Shown here one piece after another: positions 37,565-46,382 of a DNA stretch of 64,000 nt. This DNA is from Halomonas sp. GD1P12. GTDB lineage: Bacteria; Pseudomonadota; Gammaproteobacteria; Pseudomonadales; Halomonadaceae. Within the stretch, counting starts at the first letter, position 1. Every line of letters begins with the position of its first letter. Under the pieces are notes generated by a model, which was given only the letters and a program-made list of their open reading frames with translations, did no database searches and was not told the origin of the DNA. The stretch lies in assembly GCF_025725645.1 (NCBI RefSeq), contig NZ_CP107007.1, positions 2,356,001 through 2,420,000 of the forward strand, given 5' to 3'. The position numbers and the translations under genes were made by a program.

Positions 37565-38944
37565 TCACGGCTGGCTGTTGGCAAAGCCCCGGGTTAGCGT
37601 CATGATCAAGATCTTCAAATCGAGCCCCAGCGACCAGTTATCGATGTAGTAAAGGTCGAACTCGACACGCTTTTGCATCTGCTCCAGGGTATCGGTAGTG
37701 CCCCGGTGACCATTGACCTGGGCCCATCCGGTCATGCCGGGCTTGACCCGGTGGCGCTGCATGTAGTTTTGAATGACGCCCTGGTAGTACTGGTTGTGAT
37801 CCAGCGCATGGGGGCGCGGCCCGACCAGCGACATGCGCCCCTGGAGCACGTTATAAAGCTGTGGCAACTCATCCAGGCTCGTGCGGCGTAAAAACGCGCC
37901 GAGCGGTGTGATGCGGGGGTCTTCCCTGGTGGCCGCCACGGTGGTGCGCGCCTGATGCACACTCATGCTGCGAAACTTGTAGATGCGAAAGCGCTTGCCG
38001 TCGATGCCGTGGCGGTGCTGCTTGAACAGCACCGGCCCGCCCATTTTCCATTTGACCAGCGCGGCGATCACCAGCATGACGGGTAAAAAGGCGATGAACA
38101 GCACACCGCCTATCAAGCGGTCCTCGATATTTTTGACCAGCCGCAGCGGCGTGCTGTCCAGCGGACTGTAGTTGAGTTCGAGCGAGTAGAGCCCAACGAC
38201 CTGCACCATACGATGATTGAGCAGGCGAATGTCGGAAAGATCGGGAAAGTAGCGAACGCTAATGGGAATGTCGATCAAACTGGTCGAAACCAGCCGCACC
38301 TTGTCGCCGTCGCTTAGCGGGTAGCTCAACCAGATTTCGTCGAAATCGCGGTTGAAGGCGCTGTCATCGACCAGCTCCTTGAGCGTTTGATGAAAGCGGT
38401 CCGAGTCGTCGTCGACCTTGGCGCTATGCAGCATATAGCCCGCATTGAGCATCGCCAGCAGATGATCCTTGAGGCGCAGCAGGTTCTCTTCGCGGCCGAT
38501 GATGACGATACGCTTGCAGTTCTTGCCTTGAGCGCGCAGACGCCGCAGATAAATATAGAGCGCGCCTCGCATGACGCTGCCAAACCCCAGCACCGTCAAC
38601 GACGACACGCCCATCCAAAGCCGGGAGAAGTTTTGGGTCGTTTGAGTGGCGACCAGCAGAAGGCTGATCAATACGATCGTGATGCACCAGCTCAGCGCGT
38701 AGGCGCCCAGCATCGAGTAAAGGCTACGGCCGCGCCAGGGCTGATAAAGCCCCAAAAGCTCACCTACGGCAGGCAGCAGCAGGCTGCCGATCACCATGAT
38801 GAACATATACTCTTCGCCGTGATAGGTGATATTGGGCATCACCCACAGCGCGATCCACGACACGACCAGCGCAATGCCTGCATCGAAGCAGCGCATGGCG
38901 CGTCTTAGCCAATCGTTATGCGGAGCTCCCTTCAACCCACTCAT
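37565..38944 (-). CDS. undecaprenyl-phosphate sugar-1-phosphate transferase, WcaJ-like
   Basis: A 459-residue polyprenyl-phosphate hexose-1-phosphate transferase. Four membrane segments (about 15-125), a cytoplasmic CoA-binding-like domain (about 140-260), a fifth hydrophobic segment (about 285-305) and the catalytic domain with KFRSMSVHQA (about 330), PLGAFLRRTSLDELPQLYNV (about 355) and LVGPRPHALDHN follow WcaJ/WbaP order. It primes glycan synthesis by adding probably glucose-1-phosphate to undecaprenyl phosphate. No Wzx flippase or Wzy polymerase is visible nearby, so it may prime the ABC-exported glycan or work with genes elsewhere. Confidence 0.9.
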   Translation of the reverse strand: MSGLKGAPHNDWLRRAMRCFDAGIALVVSWIALWVMPNITYHGEEYMFIMVIGSLLLPAVGELLGLYQPWRGRSLYSMLGAYALSWCITIVLISLLLVATQTTQNFSRLWMGVSSLTVLGFGSVMRGALYIYLRRLRAQGKNCKRIVIIGREENLLRLKDHLLAMLNAGYMLHSAKVDDDSDRFHQTLKELVDDSAFNRDFDEIWLSYPLSDGDKVRLVSTSLIDIPISVRYFPDLSDIRLLNHRMVQVVGLYSLELNYSPLDSTPLRLVKNIEDRLIGGVLFIAFLPVMLVIAALVKWKMGGPVLFKQHRHGIDGKRFRIYKFRSMSVHQARTTVAATREDPRITPLGAFLRRTSLDELPQLYNVLQGRMSLVGPRPHALDHNQYYQGVIQNYMQRHRVKPGMTGWAQVNGHRGTTDTLEQMQKRVEFDLYYIDNWSLGLDLKILIMTLTRGFANSQP

Positions 38945-38953
38945 GCAACGGCG

Positions 38954-40471
38954 TTATCCCTGACTGGTGACCGTTAGATCCGTGAAAGACAGCAAGAGCG
39001 TCATGATATCGCTCAAATCCTGGCTCGAGAGATCACCGACTGCGGACTGCAGTGCCAAGCTATCGAGCGCGTATTCACCGATGGTGTCGACGTACTGAAT
39101 GCGCTGATCGTACAAGCTTGCCCGGGCGTCCAGCACGTCGACCAGATCGCGAAGGCCCAACTGCTCGCCGCGCTCGGCGGCGTCGAGAAACAGCTGGCTG
39201 GATTCGATGGCTTGGCTGAGGGCCTGAACGCGGCGTACGTGGCCGTTCAATGAGCGAAGGCGTTGGCGAACTTCCTGAACCGCCAGGTTGAGCTGGTTGT
39301 CCAGATCGGCCTGGCTTGCATCGATGCGTCGCTCCCCCTGGCGCACGTTGGCCGTGGTATAGCCGCCGCGATAGATGGGCACGCTGACCTCGACGCTTGC
39401 CCGGTAGTCCTCGCTTTCGCGCAGCGCGTCGTCGCTTTGGCGATCCGAATAGGAGAGGTTCAGGTTGAGTTCCGGGAAATAGCCCGCTCGCCGGGTGCTG
39501 GCATCGGCGGTCGCGATGCGCGCCTGCTCAGCGGCCAGCTGCACATCCAGATTTTGCCCTGCGCGCGCGATCCACGCCTGCGGGTCGCCCCACTCCTGGT
39601 TGAGGGTGGCGCTTGAAAGCTCACCCACGCCCAGCGAGCTGAACTCGGGGAAAGTGCCGGTCAAACGTTCGAGCGTACTGAGTGCGTTGTTCAGCTCGTT
39701 TTCGGCCTGAACCGCGTCAGAGACGGCCTGGTCGAGGCGCGACTGCGCCTCATAAAGATTGATGCGATCACCAATGCCCAGGTCATAAGCGCGCTGCGCC
39801 TGGCGCACCTGAAGCTCGAGAGACTCCTGCTGCGATTTCAAAAGCCCCAGGCGCTGGGTGGCAAGGTACGCCTGAATGTAGGCCTCGGCTACCTGCAGCG
39901 CTAAATCGCGCTCGACCACCGCAAGCTGAAGCTCGGCGGCGCTGACCTGTGCCTGAGCGACATTCACGCCGCGCCAGCGTTCGAGGCTGAAAAGCGGCTG
40001 CTGGAGCTGAACCCCCCAGACGTTCTCCTCGATTTCACCGGGGCGCTGGGCGGGCTGGTCGAGGCCGAAGTCGTCCGGCGAGGTTTGAATGTTGGTGGAA
40101 TCCTGCCAAAGATAAGAACCCGACGCCGATACCTGGGGCAGCAGCTGCGAGCGCGCCATGGGCACTTCTTCCTGCGTGGCCGCAAGCTCGAAACGCTGAC
40201 GGGAAAGATCCGCATCGTGCTCCAAAGCGCTTGCGAACAGCCCCGGCAGCGAAGGCAGCGTCGGGGCCTGACGTGCATCGGTCTGGCCCGGGCGCGCGTC
40301 CAGCGCCGCCAGCTCGTCCAGCGCGCTTTGCTCGGCCAAGGGGGCGGCCATCGAATCGCCCGCTGGCCCGCCCTGCTGGGCGTAGACCGACACGCTGGTC
40401 ATGCCCAACATCAATCCCACCAGTACGCCTTGCCTGCGGGTAATGCTCTTTCGAATCGGCGAAAAACGCAT
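38954..40471 (-). CDS. TolC-family outer membrane channel of a type I secretion system
   Basis: A 505-residue outer-membrane efflux protein. The signal peptide (about 1-32, ending SVYAQ) is followed by two TolC-type repeats rich in helices, with FELAATQEEVPMARSQLLPQ (about 82-101), AYDLGIGDRINLYEAQSRLD (about 233) and GEQLGLRDLVDVLDARASLY (about 435). It forms the outer-membrane exit of the system encoded by the two genes before it; its ATG overlaps the HlyD stop (TAATG). A clear assignment by fold and context. Confidence 0.92.
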   Translation of the reverse strand: MRFSPIRKSITRRQGVLVGLMLGMTSVSVYAQQGGPAGDSMAAPLAEQSALDELAALDARPGQTDARQAPTLPSLPGLFASALEHDADLSRQRFELAATQEEVPMARSQLLPQVSASGSYLWQDSTNIQTSPDDFGLDQPAQRPGEIEENVWGVQLQQPLFSLERWRGVNVAQAQVSAAELQLAVVERDLALQVAEAYIQAYLATQRLGLLKSQQESLELQVRQAQRAYDLGIGDRINLYEAQSRLDQAVSDAVQAENELNNALSTLERLTGTFPEFSSLGVGELSSATLNQEWGDPQAWIARAGQNLDVQLAAEQARIATADASTRRAGYFPELNLNLSYSDRQSDDALRESEDYRASVEVSVPIYRGGYTTANVRQGERRIDASQADLDNQLNLAVQEVRQRLRSLNGHVRRVQALSQAIESSQLFLDAAERGEQLGLRDLVDVLDARASLYDQRIQYVDTIGEYALDSLALQSAVGDLSSQDLSDIMTLLLSFTDLTVTSQG

Positions 40472-41850
40472 TAGTCCTCCTGCATGGCGCGAGCCAGCAT
40501 GTCGGTGACAGGCTTGGCGATATAGCTTGCGAACGTGCGCTCGCCGGTGCGCAGCATGACTTCTGCCGGCATGCCGGAAAGAAGCTGCATCTGTTCACTC
40601 ATCTGTTCGTGGCCGGCTTCGGTGACGCGAACGCGGGCGCGGTAGTAGCGCTGACCGGTCGCCTCGTCTTCGAAGCTGTCGGCGCTGACGTAGATGACCT
40701 CACCGTCGATTTCATCGGTCAGGCGCTGGTTGAAGGCGCTAAAGCGGATTTCGGCAAACTGGCCGATGTAGATATTGTCGATATCGCGCGTGGGAATACG
40801 TGCTTCCACAACGAAGCCGTCATTGTTGGGCACGATATCCATGATTGCATCGCCCGGGCGAATGACCGCGCCGACGGTGTGAATTTGACGACCTACCACG
40901 GTGCCGGAGACAGGCGCCGTGACGACGGTGCGCTCGACCTGATCGCCGAGCGAAATGATCTGCTCTTCGGCCTGGGCGATTTGCGCCTGGGCCTGACGCA
41001 GCTGCTCGCCGACTTCCTTTTGAAACTCCTGCTGCTGAATTTCGCGCTGCATGCGATTTTCGCTGATCTGCGAGCGCAGCTGGGCGATATTGGCCTGGAA
41101 CTCGGCGTTTTCGCCTTCGTATTGAAGAACCTGGCGCTCGAGCTCACGCAAGCGCTGGTTGTCGCCCAACCCTTCCCGGTAGAGCGAGCGGAAATCGTCC
41201 GCCTCAGAGCGCAGCGACGAAATACGGCGTGTATTGACACTGGAGCGCTCTCGCAAACCCTCGATCTGCTCCTGCATCTGCACGATCTGCTCATCGAGCG
41301 ACTGTAGCGTACTTTCCAACGACTGTTTGCGCGCGGCGAACAGGCTCTGCTGAACGGCAATCACTTGCTGAACGCGAGGATTATCTGCATCCTGGATATC
41401 TTCAGGAATTTGCATCGTATCGGCGCCTTCCTGCTCGGCGAGCAGACGCGCTTCCATGGCGCGGTTGATCAAAAACTGCGAACGCGCGATTTCGAGCTGC
41501 GAACGGGCCTGGGTGTCGCTTAACACCACCAGCGTATCGCCGGCTTCGACGGTATCGCCATCGTCGACGAGAATCTCGCGCACGATGCCACCTTCGAGAT
41601 GCTGAACGGTGCGCTTGAACGATTCGATCGATACGCTGCCCGGTGCGACCACGGCAATCGCCAGCGACGCCGTGACCGACCATAAAATGAAGCCGCCGAG
41701 AGCAAAAATCAAAATGGCATAGCCAAGCTTGCGGTAGCCCTTGTCGCTGGTGGGCAGCTTCTCGGTAGCCTCGCCATCGATGGTAGCGGGGCCCTTGGGG
41801 GTGACGTCGATCTCGCCCTGAGAGGTGAGATCGCGCTTATCGTTACTCAT
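40471..41850 (-). CDS. HlyD-family type I secretion adaptor
   Basis: A 459-residue membrane-fusion protein. One membrane segment (about 42-70, GYAILIFALGGFILWSVTAS) is followed by VAPGSVSIESFKRTVQHLEGG, the first lipoyl half. A long coiled-coil hairpin (about 160-300) follows, then the second lipoyl half with VTAPVSGTVVGRQIHTVGAVIRPG and the DIVPNND segment. This is the HlyD/PrtE type. It bridges the inner-membrane ABC protein and TolC, and starts directly after the stop of the ATPase gene. Confidence 0.94.
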   Translation of the reverse strand: MSNDKRDLTSQGEIDVTPKGPATIDGEATEKLPTSDKGYRKLGYAILIFALGGFILWSVTASLAIAVVAPGSVSIESFKRTVQHLEGGIVREILVDDGDTVEAGDTLVVLSDTQARSQLEIARSQFLINRAMEARLLAEQEGADTMQIPEDIQDADNPRVQQVIAVQQSLFAARKQSLESTLQSLDEQIVQMQEQIEGLRERSSVNTRRISSLRSEADDFRSLYREGLGDNQRLRELERQVLQYEGENAEFQANIAQLRSQISENRMQREIQQQEFQKEVGEQLRQAQAQIAQAEEQIISLGDQVERTVVTAPVSGTVVGRQIHTVGAVIRPGDAIMDIVPNNDGFVVEARIPTRDIDNIYIGQFAEIRFSAFNQRLTDEIDGEVIYVSADSFEDEATGQRYYRARVRVTEAGHEQMSEQMQLLSGMPAEVMLRTGERTFASYIAKPVTDMLARAMQED

Positions 41851-43605
41851 TTACGACTCCTCGCCCTGACGCCCGCCGGAAATGGCGGACAAGCGGGCTG
41901 AACTCTGCTGACCGACCTGCTTGTTCGGTTTTTTGGCGAATTGCGCCAGCACCTGATCGCGCGGGCCGAACATGCTGACCTGCCCTTCTTTCATCACCAG
42001 AAGCTTGTCCATGTTCTTGAGGACGTTGGTGCGGTGGCTGATGACGAACAGCGTCACGCCTTCGCTTTTGAGCAGCGCAATAGTCTGGCCGAGCGCCCGC
42101 TCACCGGCGTCGTCCAGGTTGGCGTTGGGTTCGTCCAGCACGACGAAGACCGGGTCGCCATACAGCGCTCGGGCCAGCCCCACGCGCTGGCGCTGGCCGC
42201 CGGAGAGCGCGCCGCTGGTAGATGAAATGACGGTATCGTAACCGTTGGGCAGCTCGAGAATCATTTCGTGCACGCCGGCCTTGCGCGCAGCCTCGACGAC
42301 CTTTTTGGAATCGATGTCGCCAAAGCGGGCGATGTTTTCGCTGATGGTGCCGTCGAAAAGCTCGATGTCCTGGGGCAGATAGCCAATGTAGGGGCCGATC
42401 TCGTCGCGGTTGTACTGGGTGATGACCCCGCCATCCAAACGAACGTCGCCCACCTGGGAGGGCCAGATGCCTAACAGCACACGGGCCAGCGTCGATTTAC
42501 CCGCGGCACTCGGGCCGATGATGCCGATATGCTCGCCGCTGGGCACGCTGAAATTGATCCCACGAATGGTGGCCATGCGCACGCCAGGCGGCGCCGCTGC
42601 AACGTTTTCCAGCGCGATATCGCCCTTGGGTGCAGGCAGCGACATCTTGCGCTGCTCGCTGGGAATTTGCGTTAGCAGCTCATTCAAACGCCCGTAGGCG
42701 CCGCGGGCGCTGACGAAGCTTTTCCAGCCGCCGATCATTTGGTCGATCGGTGCCAGTGCACGTCCCATCAAAATGGAGCCGGCAATCATCATGCCCGGGC
42801 TCATTTCGCCTTCCAGCACCAAAAGTGCCCCTAGCCCCAGAATGAGCGACTGAAACATCAGCCGCATCACTTTCGACACGTTGGTCAAGGCACCGGCGCG
42901 GTCGCTGGCCTTGGACTGCTTTGCCAAAAATTCGTGGTGGCGCTTCGACCAGCGACCCATGATACCGGGCAGCATGCCCATGGCGTGAAGCACTTCGGCG
43001 TTGCGCAGGTTGGAGTTGGCGAGATTCTGCGCTTGGATATGTTCGCTGTTGGCATCCGCCATCAGCGTTTTGGTGGACTTTTCGTTCGCCACCGCCAGTG
43101 CGAGCAAAATGATGCCCGCGCAGGTGGCGAAAATGCCAAGCCACGGGTGAAACAGAAACAGTACGCCCAGGTACACCGGCACCCAGGGAGCATCGAAAAA
43201 GGCAAACAGCCCGTTGCCGGTCAGAAACTGGCGCAGGCTGGTCAAGTCGTTCAAGGGCTGCGCGCTTTGGCTGCCCTGGGCAAACAGGCTTCTGCGGAAC
43301 ATGGCGCTGTAGAGGCGCTCGTTGATCGACGTATCCAGCCGGTTACCTACGCGTACCAGCATCCGCGAGCGTACGAGTTCGAGCCCGCCCATGACCATGA
43401 AAAGAAACACGACCACCAGGGTGAGCATCAAAAGGGTATCGAAGCTTTGAGTAGTCAAAACACGATCGTATACCTGAAGCATGTACATCGGCGGTACGAG
43501 CATCAGCAGGTTGACGAACATGCTGAAAAAACCGACCGACATGAACGAACCCTTGCAGGCTTTCAACGCCCGCTGCAGGTCCGTTGCTTCCTGTTGCTTT
43601 GACAT
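41851..43605 (-). CDS. type I secretion permease/ATPase, PrtD-like
   Basis: A 584-residue ABC exporter with a membrane domain (about 20-310) and an ATPase domain (about 340-560: Walker A GPSAAGKSTLARVL, signature LSGGQRQRVGLARAL, Walker B VFVVLDEPNANLD). No N-terminal C39 or C39-like domain is present: the first helix starts within about 25 residues. That groups it with PrtD/AprD/RsaD rather than HlyB or LapB. Likely substrates are the RTX and DUF4214 proteins of the window. I chose MSKQQEATDL at 43605 as the start; a longer frame opens upstream without support. Confidence 0.93.
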   Translation of the reverse strand: MSKQQEATDLQRALKACKGSFMSVGFFSMFVNLLMLVPPMYMLQVYDRVLTTQSFDTLLMLTLVVVFLFMVMGGLELVRSRMLVRVGNRLDTSINERLYSAMFRRSLFAQGSQSAQPLNDLTSLRQFLTGNGLFAFFDAPWVPVYLGVLFLFHPWLGIFATCAGIILLALAVANEKSTKTLMADANSEHIQAQNLANSNLRNAEVLHAMGMLPGIMGRWSKRHHEFLAKQSKASDRAGALTNVSKVMRLMFQSLILGLGALLVLEGEMSPGMMIAGSILMGRALAPIDQMIGGWKSFVSARGAYGRLNELLTQIPSEQRKMSLPAPKGDIALENVAAAPPGVRMATIRGINFSVPSGEHIGIIGPSAAGKSTLARVLLGIWPSQVGDVRLDGGVITQYNRDEIGPYIGYLPQDIELFDGTISENIARFGDIDSKKVVEAARKAGVHEMILELPNGYDTVISSTSGALSGGQRQRVGLARALYGDPVFVVLDEPNANLDDAGERALGQTIALLKSEGVTLFVISHRTNVLKNMDKLLVMKEGQVSMFGPRDQVLAQFAKKPNKQVGQQSSARLSAISGGRQGEES

Positions 43606-43666
43606 GGAAGGATCACCGTAATTTCGAGAAAATCGTGCGAGGCAGAATCGCGAAAGCATAACAGAA

Positions 43667-43691
43667 GCGCCCCTGCCAGGGGTAGGGGCGC
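43667..43691 (-). terminator. hairpin between the phosphatase gene and the type I secretion operon
   Basis: GCGCCCCT (43667-43674) pairs with AGGGGCGC (43684-43691) around a nine-base loop. On the minus strand it is followed by TTCTGTTATG, a weak T tract. Position, 35 bases past the stop at 43726, fits a terminator. Confidence 0.5.
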
Positions 43692-43725
43692 GGGTTCAGC
43701 CTGCTGCCTTACTCTGAAGAACACA

Positions 43726-46062
43726 TCATGCCAACAGCATGCTTTCCTGAGACTCCACGAAGCCCAGCATTACAGTTGCCTGATCGACGCCACCGGCCAT
43801 TTCATCGAGCCAGTACTGCTTGCCCGCCGCATCGGCCTCTCGCTCGAATACGTTGGCGTACATCAAATCGATGAAAGCATCGTTCTGGAGGCTGCCGTTT
43901 TGCTGCTGAAACTCTTCTGATGCGAGGAAGCCGTGGGCGATATCGATCAGCTCGAACTCTTCGCTGATATCCAGCCAATAGCCAAGCCCCTGGCCATCGG
44001 CATCGCGATCGAAAGCGGCATCGTAAAGACGCAGCAGCGGATCGACGGCGTCAGACAATACGGCGTCGTCGCGCACCGCCAGATTCTGAATGCGCATGTC
44101 CTCACTTGCCGGCGTTTCGACCTCGCTAAAGGGCGTTTCGCTGTACGTGGCACCCATGTATTCGGCGAAGGCGTCCTGCTCGGTGCCGTTATCGGCGAAA
44201 TCGAACTTGCCCTCCAACGTGTAGGCATCCACCAGGTCGACGCGGTCGATATAGACCCCCTCGCCCAGCGGATAGCCGTCGCCGCCGTCGGCCATGAAAC
44301 CCAGCGTCACGACCTTGATGGTGTCCTCGGCGTTCCCTACCAAACGGCCGTTAGCTACCAGTACATCGTGAATTTCGCCATTTTCCTTGAGAACCGCAGC
44401 GCTCTGGATACGCTCGCCGGCAGGCTGGTCCCAATCGAAGCTGTATTGAATACCGCCGACCTGGGCAAACTGGCCCGCCGTGACGTTGGGCGCCGAGGCC
44501 GCCACGGCGTGCTCGAGCACCTCCACCAGCGTGCTGCGCGAAACGGTCAAAATAGTCAGATCGTTGTTAAAGCGAAGCGATGACGCGGCGTCGAGCTGCG
44601 ATACCCCGCCTTCGGGCTTACCGATAACCGGGTTGGCGCCGGGCGGCTGGTAGCTTTGCTCGCTGTCGCCGCCCTGAACGACGACTTCTCCAATCGGCTC
44701 GCGAATGCCGCCGCCGTTTTTGAACGAGACCATGACGTCGCTATCGAGCTTTCGCGCATACCAAAGGTTGGCATCGGCGGTAAGATTTCCCAGGTTCGTC
44801 TCTTCGGTGCGCACCGAGCCTCGCTCGCCTACCAGATACACATCGGTCAGGCCCAGAATATTGCCATCCTGTTCAGCGACGAATTCACCAACGGCGCCTA
44901 CCAGTTCCTGAGCGACCTGGCCCTTGGTGCCGTCAGCGAATGCGGCTTCCAGGCTCCCCCACAGCGCTTCGACCTGTGCATCGGTCGAGGCAAAAATGCC
45001 GGAAGTCGCCGGGTTGATCGATTCGGGAAGAAGATGGCCGTTCTCGTCGAATTCGACCACGAGCTGCGCCACGTAGCGCCAGCCAGCATCGGTGTTGACG
45101 ATGGCCACATCACGACCCGAGGCGTCCTTGGTCAAGATGGGGTAGGACTTGTAGGGCTCGGCCGCGCCGGGGAAAAGGCCGCGGTCGATGTCTTCCTGGT
45201 CGGCAAGCAGTGAATCCGAGCCGCCGGCGATGACGATATCGACACCGTCGAGCAGCGTGGCAAGCTCTTCCTCGAACTGAATCTGCTGCAGGTGCGAGCT
45301 CAGAATGATCTTGTTAACGCCACGGCCTTCGAGTTCGTCGATTACGGGCTGAATGACACCCGCCAGCGCCTGCATATCGTTGCTACCGCCGGTAATGACA
45401 TCGACATCGCCGGTAGAAGAGATGCTTTCGAGAATCTGGGTGGTGATACCGATAATGCCGATTTGCTCGCCGCCAGCCTCAGCGATGACTGCCGGCGCCA
45501 GCTTGGGCTTGTCGGCACCTGCCAGCACGTCCTGCAAGGTGGATTGAAACGCTTCGTTAGAGAAGATTTCCCTGGTGGCCAGACCGCTGAGATTCGAATC
45601 GTTCGAGAAATCCAGGTTCGCCGAAAGGTAGGGGAACTGGGCGCCTAGCCATTCAACGTCTGCGGCAGTGTCACCGTTGACCGACGGGGCGATCATGCCG
45701 GCGATCAAGCCGGTGCCAAGATCGAACTCATGGTTGCCAAGCGTTATTGCAGCGGCATCAAGCAAATCCATTAGCAGCACTTCAACACGCCCTGAGGCCG
45801 CCGTAATGCCGCTCATGGAACCGGCCTCTAAACCGTAGACGTTTTCGACCGCCGCTTGAAAAGCGGATTGTAAACTCGCCTCCGCCGCGGCGTTCAGATA
45901 CGGACCCGGCAGCACCAAATCGCCAGAGCTTACGAACAGGCTGTTGGCGTACTGATCTTCAAGATAATCGACGATTGAAACGAAGTTTGGCGCGTTGAGC
46001 AGGTCGCCTCCGCCCCCTTCCATATCCGAGGCGTGCAGAAGCTGTAGCTGAAAGTTGCTCAT
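43726..46062 (-). CDS. secreted 5'-nucleotidase-like metallophosphatase with C-terminal DUF4214
   Basis: A 778-residue protein without signal peptide. Residues about 1-330 match the 5'-nucleotidase/UshA metallophosphatase domain (LQLLHASDMEGGG, VSSGDLVLPGP, TLGNHEFDLG) and about 370-610 its C-terminal substrate-binding domain (NLGNLTADANLWYARK, FKNGGGIREPIG). The D-x-H motif is D-x-E and GGHSH is GGSDS, so this is a variant subfamily with altered metal ligands. Residues about 670-778 are a DUF4214 module (LLRLYDAAFDRDADGQGLGYW, FIDLMYANVFEREADAAGKQYW), common at the ends of type I secreted proteins. AAGGGA precedes the ATG at 46062. Function predicted: release of phosphate from extracellular nucleotides. 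Confidence 0.85.
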   Translation of the reverse strand: MSNFQLQLLHASDMEGGGGDLLNAPNFVSIVDYLEDQYANSLFVSSGDLVLPGPYLNAAAEASLQSAFQAAVENVYGLEAGSMSGITAASGRVEVLLMDLLDAAAITLGNHEFDLGTGLIAGMIAPSVNGDTAADVEWLGAQFPYLSANLDFSNDSNLSGLATREIFSNEAFQSTLQDVLAGADKPKLAPAVIAEAGGEQIGIIGITTQILESISSTGDVDVITGGSNDMQALAGVIQPVIDELEGRGVNKIILSSHLQQIQFEEELATLLDGVDIVIAGGSDSLLADQEDIDRGLFPGAAEPYKSYPILTKDASGRDVAIVNTDAGWRYVAQLVVEFDENGHLLPESINPATSGIFASTDAQVEALWGSLEAAFADGTKGQVAQELVGAVGEFVAEQDGNILGLTDVYLVGERGSVRTEETNLGNLTADANLWYARKLDSDVMVSFKNGGGIREPIGEVVVQGGDSEQSYQPPGANPVIGKPEGGVSQLDAASSLRFNNDLTILTVSRSTLVEVLEHAVAASAPNVTAGQFAQVGGIQYSFDWDQPAGERIQSAAVLKENGEIHDVLVANGRLVGNAEDTIKVVTLGFMADGGDGYPLGEGVYIDRVDLVDAYTLEGKFDFADNGTEQDAFAEYMGATYSETPFSEVETPASEDMRIQNLAVRDDAVLSDAVDPLLRLYDAAFDRDADGQGLGYWLDISEEFELIDIAHGFLASEEFQQQNGSLQNDAFIDLMYANVFEREADAAGKQYWLDEMAGGVDQATVMLGFVESQESMLLA

Positions 46063-46119
46063 GTTCGATCCCTTCAATTTTTAGTAGCGGTTGGCCAAGC
46101 GAGCTTACAAAGCGAAGAG

Positions 46120-46154
46120 ATACTAGCGAGCTAACAATGACGAAAAGATGACAC
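46120..46154 (-). promoter_or_regulatory. candidate PhoB-dependent promoter of the phosphatase gene
   Basis: On the minus strand GTGTCAT-CTTT-TCGTCAT (46154-46137) has the 7-4-7 layout of a Pho box (consensus CTGTCAT-N4-CTGTCAT): 6/7 in the first half and 5/7 in the second. Eleven bases further lies TAGTAT (46125-46120), a possible -10, which is the normal Pho-box to -10 distance. The start codon follows 57 bases later. Confidence 0.5.
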
Positions 46155-46324
46155 TTTCGATAAATCTCACTCGATACGGATCTGACCAATCGAGGAAAAA
46201 GACGCCGAAATTCATTTATTTGAAATAAAAGCCCAACCATCACGTCACGGTAACGACACATTTAACCGATACGTTGTTTCACTCATTCGTAACAACCAGA
46301 AACCTTAAGCAACAAAAAATGAAA

Positions 46325-46352
46325 TTGTTATTTTCTCTCTATTTTTTATAAC
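46325..46352 (+). promoter_or_regulatory. candidate sigma-70 promoter of the nuclease gene
   Basis: TTGTTA (46325-46330) and TATAAC (46347-46352) with a 16-base spacer in a T-rich tract, about 30 bases before the ATG at 46383. Matches to consensus are 4/6 and 5/6. Confidence 0.45.
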
Positions 46353-46382
46353 TATTGCGTAACTGCTCTTGGGGCTTTCTCG

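Larger units (their letters stand above)
46063..46382. other. 320-base AT-rich divergent promoter region
   Basis: Separates the divergent phosphatase and nuclease genes and is much richer in A+T than its surroundings. It contains a Pho-box promoter on the minus side and a sigma-70-like promoter on the plus side (both annotated). A weaker 7-4-7 PhoB-like site, ACGTCAC-GGTA-ACGACAC, lies at 46242-46259 on the plus strand. No gene is credible here. Confidence 0.7.
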
